Below the pieces are notes generated by a model, which was not told the origin of the DNA, did not search any database, and worked only from the letters and a program-made list of their open reading frames with translations. A program made the translations under genes and the position numbers. Below are positions 1 through 5,610 of a stretch of DNA of 10,085 bases, piece by piece. The stretch is from NCBI GenBank assembly GCA_002327765.1, contig DCUH01000008.1, positions 13,737 through 23,821 of the forward strand. The letters run 5' to 3'. The DNA comes from a bacterium UBA2219 (GTDB lineage: Bacteria > Desulfobacterota > Deferrimicrobia > Deferrimicrobiales > Deferrimicrobiaceae). Numbering within the stretch: position 1 is the first letter of the stretch; each line of letters starts with the position of its first letter.

Positions 1-485
1 AGGTCGGCGTCGATCGCCATCTGCTTTCCGGGCATCGCGTCGAGGGTGAACCGCGCCGCGACCTCGGCGATCCGGCCGGCGCCCTTCGTGATGACGACGA
101 AGTTGACGACGACGATGATGAGGAACACGACGAAGCCGACGACGTAGTTCCCGCCGACGACGAAGCTGCCGAACGCCTGGATCACGTGCCCCGCCGCGCC
201 GGGCCCTTCCGCCCCCTTGAGGAGGATGAGCTTGGTCGACGCCACGTTCAGCGAGAGGCGGTAGAGGGTCGTCATCAGGAGGAGCGACGGGAAGACCGAG
301 AAATCGAGCGGCTTCTGGAGGTTCACCGCGATCACGAGGATCACGACGGCGAGCCCTATGGAGAGCGCCAGGAAGACGTCGAGGAGGAAGGTCGGCAACG
401 GGACGAGCATGACGCCCAGGAGGACGATCACGCCCATGGCGACCATGGCTTCCGAGCGCTTCTGGAGGAACTCGAGCACGTTCAT
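1..485 (-). CDS. flhA: Flagellar export gate protein FlhA, 5' part (runs off left edge)
   Basis: FlhA is the large inner-membrane subunit of the flagellar type III export gate. It forms a ring that couples proton flow to export and receives chaperone-substrate complexes on its cytoplasmic domain. About 161 N-terminal residues of a usual ~690 are visible, and the frame is open to the window edge. The start MNVLEFLQKRSEAM is followed by hydrophobic segments near residues 14-32, 35-54 and 108-132. The hallmark family sequences are present: LYRLSLNVASTKLILL, and near the end ITKGAGRIAEVAARFTLDAM followed by PGKQMAIDADL, the FHIPEP signature loop. The ATG overlaps the flhB stop (ATGA), and an AGGAG lies 6 bases upstream of it inside flhB, so translation is probably coupled. 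The cytoplasmic domain lies outside the window. Identification is secure. Confidence 0.97.
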   Translation of the reverse strand, partial: MNVLEFLQKRSEAMVAMGVIVLLGVMLVPLPTFLLDVFLALSIGLAVVILVIAVNLQKPLDFSVFPSLLLMTTLYRLSLNVASTKLILLKGAEGPGAAGHVIQAFGSFVVGGNYVVGFVVFLIIVVVNFVVITKGAGRIAEVAARFTLDAMPGKQMAIDAD

Positions 486-1519
486 ACGGCGCTCCTATGG
501 CGGGAGAAGATCTGGGCGAGGATCCTCGCGACGGCGCGGTAGAGCTCCTGGGGCACGAAGGCGCCGAGGTCGAGCTTGTAGAGGCTGCGCGCCAGCGCCT
601 TGTCCTCCATGATCGGGACGCCGTTCCGCCTTGCGATTTCGCGGATCTTCTCCGCGACGTAGTCGGCGCCCTTGGCGACGATCTGCGGGGCGTCCATGCT
701 CTTCCCGTCGTACTTCAGCGCGACGGCCAGGTGGGTCGGGTTGGTGATGACGACGGTCGCCTTCGGGACGTCGCGCATCATCCGCTTGCGGGCCAGGTCC
801 CGCATCAGGCTGCGCAGGCGCGCCTTGACCTGCGGGTTCCCCTCGATCTCCTTGTACTCGTCCTTGACCTCGGTCTTGGTCATCATGAGGTTCTTCTCGT
901 GCTGCCACCGCTGGATGAAGTAATCGAGGACCGAGATGACGAAGAAGAAGGCAAAGCCCGTCAGGAGCGCCTTGAGGACCAGCCCCCCGGCGATGCGGAC
1001 GGCCTCGCCGAACTCGAACTGGAGAAGGTACGGGAGCAGGGCGATCTCGTTCCGGATCGCGACGTACGTGACGTACCCCCCGACGCCGAGCTTGAGGAGG
1101 TTCTTCCCCAGCTCGACGAGCCCCTTCGCGGAGAAGATCCTTCCGAGCCCCTCCAGGGGATTGAGCTGGGAGAATTTCAGCTCGAAGGGCTTCAGGACGA
1201 CGCCCCCCTGCGCCACGCTCCCGATGACCGCGAGCGCCGCGGCGGCCAGGAGGAACGGCAGGAGGAGGAACAGCGCTTCCACGCCCGCGGCGCGGATCGC
1301 CCCGAACGGCTCCATCCCGTACTGCAGCGTCAGGAGCCGCCGCGTCATGTCCGACAGACCCCTCACCGCGCCGCCGCCCCAGAACGCGATCGTCAGGATG
1401 ACCCCGCCGGTCGACGCCATGGAGACCAGCTCGCGGCTGCGGGCGACCTGCCCCTTCTCGGCGGCCTTCTGCCGCTGGCGCCCTGTCGCCTTCTCTGTGC
1501 GGTCGTGACGGTCCGCCAT
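482..1519 (-). CDS. flhB: Flagellar export switch protein FlhB
   Basis: FlhB is the inner-membrane export component that switches substrate class from rod/hook to filament after autocleavage of its cytoplasmic domain. The 345-residue length is normal for the family. The N terminus is polar and basic (RTEKATGRQRQKAAEKGQVA). Four hydrophobic segments lie near residues 38-58, 84-106, 142-165 and 185-205. A charged linker follows, then the cytoplasmic domain with the autocleavage motif NPTH at 260-263 (context VVITNPTHLAVALKYD); cleavage is expected between N260 and P261. The start ATG lies 3 bases after the fliR stop, with GGGGAG 7 bases upstream. Its partner in the switch, FliK, is encoded at the other end of the window. 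No defect is visible. Confidence 0.98.
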   Translation of the reverse strand: MADRHDRTEKATGRQRQKAAEKGQVARSRELVSMASTGGVILTIAFWGGGAVRGLSDMTRRLLTLQYGMEPFGAIRAAGVEALFLLLPFLLAAAALAVIGSVAQGGVVLKPFELKFSQLNPLEGLGRIFSAKGLVELGKNLLKLGVGGYVTYVAIRNEIALLPYLLQFEFGEAVRIAGGLVLKALLTGFAFFFVISVLDYFIQRWQHEKNLMMTKTEVKDEYKEIEGNPQVKARLRSLMRDLARKRMMRDVPKATVVITNPTHLAVALKYDGKSMDAPQIVAKGADYVAEKIREIARRNGVPIMEDKALARSLYKLDLGAFVPQELYRAVARILAQIFSRHRSAV

Positions 1520-1522
1520 CCG

Positions 1523-2284
1523 TTATCTCCCCGCCAGCCCGATGACGCGCGTCATCTCCGAGCGGATCTCCCCGAACGAGCCCCCGATCGCGGCGAGGTA
1601 CACCGGGAGGGCCATCAGCAGGATGAGGAACCCGATGCCGATGAAGAGCGGGAAGCTGATGAAGAAGATGTTGATCTGGGGGGTCGCCTTCACGAGGAAC
1701 CCGAGCATGATGTTCAGCGTCACCATGCCGATGACGACGGGCGCGGCCATCTTGACGGCGATGACGAAGATCCGCGACACCAGCGTTATCGCCTCGCGAA
1801 CGAGGGCGCCGACGTCCGAGGCCCCGGCGGGGAGCACGTCGTAGCTCCGCACGAAGATCGCGATGAGGTCGTGGTGGGCGTCGGTTGAAAGGAACAGCAG
1901 CGTGGTCATGATCGCGAGGAGCTGGGAGATCTCGGTCGTCTGGCCGATCTCGGGGTTGAAGACGGTCGCGATGGACATCCCCATCGAGTCGCTCATCATC
2001 TGCCCGGCGATCTCGATCCCGTAGAACACGAACCGCACGGCCAGGCCGAGCGCCATCCCCAGCACCACCTCCCGCAGGACGAGGATCGCCACGTCGTCCT
2101 CGGCCGCCCGGAAATCAACGATGGGAGTAAGCAAGGCCGCGATCGCGATCGCGAGGCCGATCCGGAATCGCCCCGGGAGGGAGGCGCTGCCCAGGATCGG
2201 CAGGAACGCGAAGAACACGCTCGACCGCAGCAGGACCAGGAGGAACCTGGGGAAGTAGACGGAAAGGACGTCGGCGCCGGCCAT
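1523..2284 (-). CDS. fliR: Flagellar export gate protein FliR
   Basis: FliR forms, with FliP and FliQ, the export gate at the centre of the basal body. The 253 residues are almost wholly hydrophobic, with about six potential membrane segments (near 10-30, 40-57, 66-90, 121-135, 172-200 and 207-232). Conserved family stretches are visible: GQMMSDSMGMSIATVFNPE at 94-112 and TPQINIFFISFPLFIGIG at 201-218. The start ATG is 4 bases after the fliQ stop, with GAGG about 8 bases upstream; its stop is 3 bases before flhB. In some clostridia FliR and FlhB are fused, but here they are separate. Residues and length look intact. Confidence 0.97.
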   Translation of the reverse strand: MAGADVLSVYFPRFLLVLLRSSVFFAFLPILGSASLPGRFRIGLAIAIAALLTPIVDFRAAEDDVAILVLREVVLGMALGLAVRFVFYGIEIAGQMMSDSMGMSIATVFNPEIGQTTEISQLLAIMTTLLFLSTDAHHDLIAIFVRSYDVLPAGASDVGALVREAITLVSRIFVIAVKMAAPVVIGMVTLNIMLGFLVKATPQINIFFISFPLFIGIGFLILLMALPVYLAAIGGSFGEIRSEMTRVIGLAGR

Positions 2285-2288
2285 CTGG

Positions 2289-2558
2289 CTACCTCACGTA
2301 CATCGGGAGGTTCCCGATGAGCCGCGTCGTGAACCCGATGAGCACGGACGCCATCCACGGGAGGAACAGGAGCAGGCAGGCGAAGACGGCCAGGATCTTC
2401 GGGACGAAGGTCAGGGTGAAGTCCTGGATCTGCGTCACCGCCTGGAGGAGGCTGATCAGGAAGCCCACCGCGAGGCTTACGAGGAGGACCGGGCCCGCCG
2501 CCATGAGAAAGGTGCGGATCGCGTCCCCGGCGATCTCCCTTACGAAATCCGGCGTCAT
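2289..2558 (-). CDS. fliQ: Flagellar export gate protein FliQ
   Basis: FliQ is the small export-gate subunit; in solved gate structures several copies wrap the FliP/FliR core. At 89 residues it has the usual family length and two hydrophobic hairpin segments (about 14-40 and 52-75). Recognisable features are the N-terminal helix MTPDFVREIAGDAIRTFLM, the QAVTQIQDFTLTFVPK stretch between the helices, and the C-terminal LIGNLPMYVR. The ATG overlaps the fliP stop as ATGA, with AGGAG 6 bases upstream inside fliP, so coupled translation is likely. The conserved tail and the position between fliP and fliR make the call firm. Confidence 0.97.
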   Translation of the reverse strand: MTPDFVREIAGDAIRTFLMAAGPVLLVSLAVGFLISLLQAVTQIQDFTLTFVPKILAVFACLLLFLPWMASVLIGFTTRLIGNLPMYVR

Positions 2559-3199
2559 TGGAAGCTCCTGACGACCGAACCGATGACGAGGTTCCAGCCG
2601 TCCACGAGGACGAACAACAGCAGCTTGAACGGCATGGAGACCATCACCGGCGGCAGCATCATCATTCCCATCGACAGGAGGACGCTTGCGACCACCATGT
2701 CGATGATCAGGAACGGCAGGAACAGGAGGAAGCCGATCTGGAAGGCGGTCTTGAGCTCGCTGATCGCGAAGGCCGGCACGACGATCCGCATCGAGAGCTC
2801 CTTCGGGGAAGAGGGCGCCTTCTCCTTCCCGAGCGAAAGGAACAGCGCGATGTCCTTCTCGCGGGTCTGGCGGAGCATGAACGTCTTCACGGGCTCTTCC
2901 GCCCGCCGGGCCGCCTCGACCAGGGAGATCTGCTTCTGCATGTACGGCGCGATCGAGTCCCGGTTGACCGCGGACACCGTCGGTCCCATCACGAACAGGG
3001 TGAGGAAGAGAGAGAGGCCGATGATCACGGGGTTCGGGGGGATCTGCTGGCTCCCGATGGCCTGCCGGAGGAACGAGAGCACCACGACGATTCGCGTGAA
3101 GGACGTGAACATCACCAGGATCGCCGGCAGCAGCGACAGGAAGCTGATGACGAGGAACACCCCGAGGATGGGGTTGTCGAGGGTCAGCGCGCTATCCAT
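2555..3199 (-). CDS. fliP: Flagellar export gate protein FliP, short form without signal peptide
   Basis: FliP is the main subunit of the FliPQR export gate. The 214 residues hold the family signatures: FTSFTRIVVVLSFLRQA at 31-47, LRQTREKDIALF at 109-120, AFAISELKTAFQIGF at 143-157, and the IDMVVASVLLSMGMMMLPP stretch at 166-184, whose methionines match the region known to seal the pore. Hydrophobic segments lie near 11-33, 57-75, 155-183 and 190-210. Enteric FliP (~245 residues) begins with a cleavable signal peptide; here an in-frame TGA at 3212-3214, five codons upstream, excludes any longer N terminus, so residue 1 lies about where the mature protein of enterics begins. The ATG sits inside the last codons of fliO (8-base overlap), without a clear ribosome binding site. 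Confidence 0.97.
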   Translation of the reverse strand: MDSALTLDNPILGVFLVISFLSLLPAILVMFTSFTRIVVVLSFLRQAIGSQQIPPNPVIIGLSLFLTLFVMGPTVSAVNRDSIAPYMQKQISLVEAARRAEEPVKTFMLRQTREKDIALFLSLGKEKAPSSPKELSMRIVVPAFAISELKTAFQIGFLLFLPFLIIDMVVASVLLSMGMMMLPPVMVSMPFKLLLFVLVDGWNLVIGSVVRSFQ

Positions 3200-3509
3200 C
3201 GATGCCGTCTTTCAGCTTCCGCAGCCGCGAGATCCTGTCCGCGCCCGCCGCCGCGGTCCCCTCCTCGATCCTGGAGGCGTCGATCACGCGCAGAAGCTTC
3301 AGGTCCGCGTTCGTCACGCCGAGGATGAGGACCTCGGGCCCGACCCGCAGGGCCGCGACGCCGCGGCGGGGCCCGAACGGGTGGTACGCGACGAGCTTGA
3401 AGAGCCCGGGGGCCCCGGGCTGCCTCTTCCGGTAGGCGAACGCCGCGGCCGCGATCAGCAGGAGCACGAACGCGAGAGCGGCCCCGGTCTGGACGATGAG
3501 TTCGCTCAT
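3192..3509 (-). CDS. fliO: Flagellar biosynthesis protein FliO
   Basis: FliO is a small bitopic membrane protein that helps FliP oligomerise during export-gate assembly. The 105 residues begin with one hydrophobic segment at about 6-26, followed by basic YRKRQ and a soluble domain (about 36-80) with the typical LVAYHPFGPRRGVAALRVG and VLILGVTNADLKLL pattern of the family. The C terminus is rich in charged residues. FliO is poorly conserved, so the call rests on this pattern, on its size, and on its place between fliN and fliP. The ATG overlaps the fliN stop (ATGA); a GGAAAGG lies about 14 bases upstream, too far to be ideal, so coupling to fliN is likely. Confidence 0.92.
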   Translation of the reverse strand: MSELIVQTGAALAFVLLLIAAAAFAYRKRQPGAPGLFKLVAYHPFGPRRGVAALRVGPEVLILGVTNADLKLLRVIDASRIEEGTAAAGADRISRLRKLKDGIDG

Positions 3510-3925
3510 TTCAGGTGCTTGAGCCTTTCCGCCGGGCTGCTGATGTCGGTGAGCCGGACGCCGAACTTCTCGTTGACGACCACGACCTCGCCCCGCGCGA
3601 TCAGCTTCTCGTTGACCAGCACCTCCATCGGCTCGCCCACGAGCTTCTCGAACTCGATGACCGATCCCTGCCCGAGCTGCAGGAGGTCCTTGATGAGCAT
3701 CCGCGTGCGGCCGATCTCGACGGAGACGATCAGCGGGATGTCGAGCAGGAAGTCGATCTCCCGCGGACCCGCCCCCTGCCCCGTCCCCTGCGACTGGTCC
3801 CCGGACTGCGCCCGCTTCTCCTCCTCGAGCGCCTCCTGGAACGCCGCCATCTGCGCCGCCTCTTCCGCCGACAGCGCCTCGACCGCCTGCGCCGCCTGCG
3901 CCGCCTCCACCGTTTCCTGTTCCAT
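3506..3925 (-). CDS. fliN: Flagellar motor switch protein FliN
   Basis: FliN forms the lower part of the C-ring and docks FliH/FliI export complexes. Of 139 residues, about 1-55 are a low-complexity Ala/Glu/Gln-rich helix and linker, and 58-130 are the SpoA domain. This has LLDIPLIVSVEIGRTRML at 60-77, LLQLGQGSVIEF at 81-92 and VNEKFGVRLTDI at 117-128, all typical of FliN. Compared with the minimal SpoA core the acidic N-terminal region is long, as in many proteobacterial FliN proteins. The start ATG has a GGAAGG about 7 bases upstream in the 19-base gap after fliM, so fliN has its own good ribosome binding site, in keeping with the high copy number of FliN per motor. Confidence 0.97.
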   Translation of the reverse strand: MEQETVEAAQAAQAVEALSAEEAAQMAAFQEALEEEKRAQSGDQSQGTGQGAGPREIDFLLDIPLIVSVEIGRTRMLIKDLLQLGQGSVIEFEKLVGEPMEVLVNEKLIARGEVVVVNEKFGVRLTDISSPAERLKHLK

Positions 3926-3944
3926 GGATCGCCTTCCTTTCCCT

Positions 3945-4913
3945 TTAGAGGATCTCGGTGATCTTGATGGCCTGATTCCCTTTCCTGCAGCCGGCGTGGC
4001 CGCGGTACTTGGGGGTGTCCTCTACCTTGATGACCAGCGACTCGTCCTTGTGGATGCCGAGGTTGATCACGCTCCCGACCTTCAGGGCCATGATGTCGCC
4101 GATCGAAAGCTCCACCCGGCCGACTTCGCCCTTCAGGTGGACGCGCGTCTCGAAGAGCTTCTCCTTGAGGTCCGCCTGCCACCGCTCGTCGATCTCGAAC
4201 CGCTCCGCCTGGAACCCGGAGCAGAGCTTCTCCTTCAGCGGCTCCACCACCGAGTACGGGATGCAGAAGTAGATCTTCCCCGTGAAGTTCTCGAGCTCGA
4301 TGTTGAGCTGGATCTTGATGACGATCTCGGCCGGCTGGACGATCGTCACGAACTGGGGGTTGATCTCGTTGCCCACGTACTCCGGCTCGAACTGGCTGAT
4401 CCCGGCCCAGGACGCGGCCATGTCCCCGAACGCGCTCTCCATGATCTTCCGGATGATCTTCTGCTCGATCGCGGTGAAGTACCGGCCTTCCGCCTTCACG
4501 TACTGCACCGTCTGGCCGCCGAAGAAGCATTCCACGAAGGCGAACACCATCGGGGCCTCGATGATGAAGAGGGCGAGGCCTTTCAGCGGTTTCATCCGGA
4601 ACAGGTTGATGTTCGAGGGGAGCGGGAGCGTCTTCATGAAGTCGCCGAACTTCATCATGTTGATGCCGTGGACGTTGACGTCCACGAACCGCCGCAGGAT
4701 CGTCGTCAACGAGTTCCGGAAGGTGCGCGCGAACCGCTCGTTCGCGATCTCGAGGCCGGGCATGCGGCCGCGGATGATCCGCTCCTGGCTCCGGAAGTTG
4801 AAGGACTGGGTGCCGTCGGGAGCGCCGTTGTCGGCCTCGGTCCCGATGTCGCCGGTCTGGACTCCCTTTAACAGGGAATCTATCTCGTCTTGGGAGAGGA
4901 TTTCGTCTGCCAT
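3945..4913 (-). CDS. fliM: Flagellar motor switch protein FliM
   Basis: FliM is the C-ring protein that binds phosphorylated CheY and passes the signal to FliG to reverse rotation. The chosen ATG gives 322 residues, the normal length. Residues 5-15 (ILSQDEIDSLL) are the CheY-binding peptide. The CheC-like middle domain spans about 45-225, including NVHGINMMKFGDFM and the VECFFGG stretch. The C-terminal SpoA domain covers about 250-318, ending HAGCRKGNQAIKI. The ATG overlaps the fliL stop by one base (TGATG). A GTG three bases upstream (4914-4916) is an alternative start that would add one residue. No clear ribosome binding site precedes either, so coupling to fliL is likely. The intact CheY-binding motif implies chemotactic control. 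Confidence 0.97.
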   Translation of the reverse strand: MADEILSQDEIDSLLKGVQTGDIGTEADNGAPDGTQSFNFRSQERIIRGRMPGLEIANERFARTFRNSLTTILRRFVDVNVHGINMMKFGDFMKTLPLPSNINLFRMKPLKGLALFIIEAPMVFAFVECFFGGQTVQYVKAEGRYFTAIEQKIIRKIMESAFGDMAASWAGISQFEPEYVGNEINPQFVTIVQPAEIVIKIQLNIELENFTGKIYFCIPYSVVEPLKEKLCSGFQAERFEIDERWQADLKEKLFETRVHLKGEVGRVELSIGDIMALKVGSVINLGIHKDESLVIKVEDTPKYRGHAGCRKGNQAIKITEIL

Positions 4914-5443
4914 CACTGCATCACGAAATCGGTGAAGTAGAGGTTCCGGAAAACCTCTTTCCCGAAGAGCCGGTTCGTCCGGAGGAGAATCTCGTCCTTG
5001 AGCTGGACCTTCCCCTCCGTGCTCGCGGCGTATTCATAGGTCTGGTTGCCGATGAGGGTGATGATGACGTCCCGCAGGATGGGGACCTTCTCGGTGACGG
5101 ACTTCTCGTCCACTTCCCCCGAGAGCTCGAACTGCATCGTCACCTTGAGGTAGCGGCCGGGCTCGGAGAGGTTTACGACGAACGGGTCGACCGAGAACAG
5201 GAAGACCTTCCCGTCCTTCTTCGGGTCCTTCTTCGCGGCCGCCGCGGTCTTCGCCTTCCCCTGGGAGAGGAAGGTGTACCCGAAGTACCCCCCTGCCGCC
5301 AGGGCGACCAGCGCGATGGGGGCGACGATGAGCAGCAGCTTGGACTTCTTCTTCGCCGGGGCCGCTTCGCCCTTCTCCCCCGCCTCGGCATTTCCTCCCG
5401 CTTCGGCTTCCGCGGGCTTTACCGCGTCTTTCTCTTCGGCCAT
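4913..5443 (-). CDS. fliL: Flagellar basal body-associated protein FliL
   Basis: FliL is an inner-membrane protein that forms a periplasmic ring around the stators and supports motor torque. The 176 residues comprise a charged cytoplasmic tail with an Ala/Glu/Lys-rich stretch (1-35), one membrane segment at about 36-58, and a periplasmic domain from about 78. The domain has VDPFVVNLSEPGRYLKVTM and, near the end, LRTNRLFGKEVFRNLYFTDF, both characteristic of FliL. The frame extends to an ATG at 5491, but that ATG lies in the promoter; the ATG at 5443 has GGGAGGTG 7 bases upstream and is preferred. This is the first gene of the fliL-flhA transcription unit. Confidence 0.96.
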   Translation of the reverse strand: MAEEKDAVKPAEAEAGGNAEAGEKGEAAPAKKKSKLLLIVAPIALVALAAGGYFGYTFLSQGKAKTAAAAKKDPKKDGKVFLFSVDPFVVNLSEPGRYLKVTMQFELSGEVDEKSVTEKVPILRDVIITLIGNQTYEYAASTEGKVQLKDEILLRTNRLFGKEVFRNLYFTDFVMQ

Positions 5444-5450
5444 GGATCGA

Positions 5451-5458
5451 CACCTCCC
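5451..5458 (-). promoter_or_regulatory. Ribosome binding site of fliL
   Basis: On the minus strand this reads GGGAGGTG, a near-perfect anti-16S match, 7 bases before the ATG at 5443. It decides the fliL start against the upstream in-frame ATG at 5491, which falls within the sigma-54-like promoter and has no comparable site. Confidence 0.85.
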
Positions 5459-5473
5459 TGTTGTCCTATCGAC

Positions 5474-5490
5474 AATCAAGGAACGTGCCA
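5474..5490 (-). promoter_or_regulatory. Sigma-54 (RpoN) promoter candidate for the fliL-flhA operon
   Basis: The minus strand reads TGGCACGTTCCTTGATT. The -24 half (TGGCACG) matches the sigma-54 consensus exactly. The -12 half is TTGAT instead of TTGCW, at the correct GG-N10 spacing, so one core base (C to A) differs. The predicted start of transcription is near 5464, giving a ~21-base leader that holds the fliL ribosome binding site. Sigma-54 control of middle flagellar genes is known in many Gram-negative groups, including Geobacter. Applying it here is inference from the match and position. Confidence 0.6.
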
Positions 5491-5502
5491 TCCTGTAAAT
5501 CG

Positions 5503-5524
5503 CTGAATTATCGGTATATTTCAG
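5503..5524. promoter_or_regulatory. 22-bp imperfect dyad upstream of the fliL promoter (possible operator)
   Basis: On the plus strand the arms are CTGAATTAT and ATATTTCAG around a CGGT centre; 8 of 9 arm positions are complementary. The element is AT-rich in a GC-rich window, lies 12 bases beyond the -24 element (centred near -50 from the predicted start), and sits in non-coding DNA. It could bind an enhancer-binding protein or another dimeric regulator. No known consensus was recognised, so the identity of any protein is open. Confidence 0.4.
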
Positions 5525-5610
5525 GCAGCAAAGGTGCGAGAAGGAGCGGTCCGGTCAAAGAAATGACTTGCGATGGGTGGTTTTTTGATCCTTTATCCGG
5601 GGAGCGCCGG

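Noticed and set aside
497..1888. Plus-strand open frame of 463 codons
   Set aside because: It is antisense to flhB and fliR, and its composition (Asp/Arg/Glu-rich, charged repeats) is that of a shadow frame.
3826..3925. Repetitive GCC/CTG pattern in the 5' part of fliN as a possible DNA repeat
   Set aside because: The pattern is the codon use of an Ala/Glu/Gln-rich helix; no regular repeat unit is kept.
2583..4871. Plus-strand open frame of 762 codons
   Set aside because: It lies antisense to fliP, fliO, fliN and fliM, which are clearly identified. Its product has low-complexity, Arg/Asp/Leu-rich composition typical of the reverse frame of high-GC genes, with no recognisable domain.
5444..5491. 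Upstream in-frame ATG extending fliL by 16 residues
   Set aside because: This ATG sits at the -24 element of the sigma-54 promoter candidate and lacks a ribosome binding site. The ATG at 5443 has an excellent one.
5526..5610. Possible terminator between the cyclase gene and fliL
   Set aside because: Only 4-bp stems (CCGG...CCGG; GTCA...TGAC) were found, and the A-run after the stop codon is on the wrong strand for termination. Read-through into fliL cannot be excluded.
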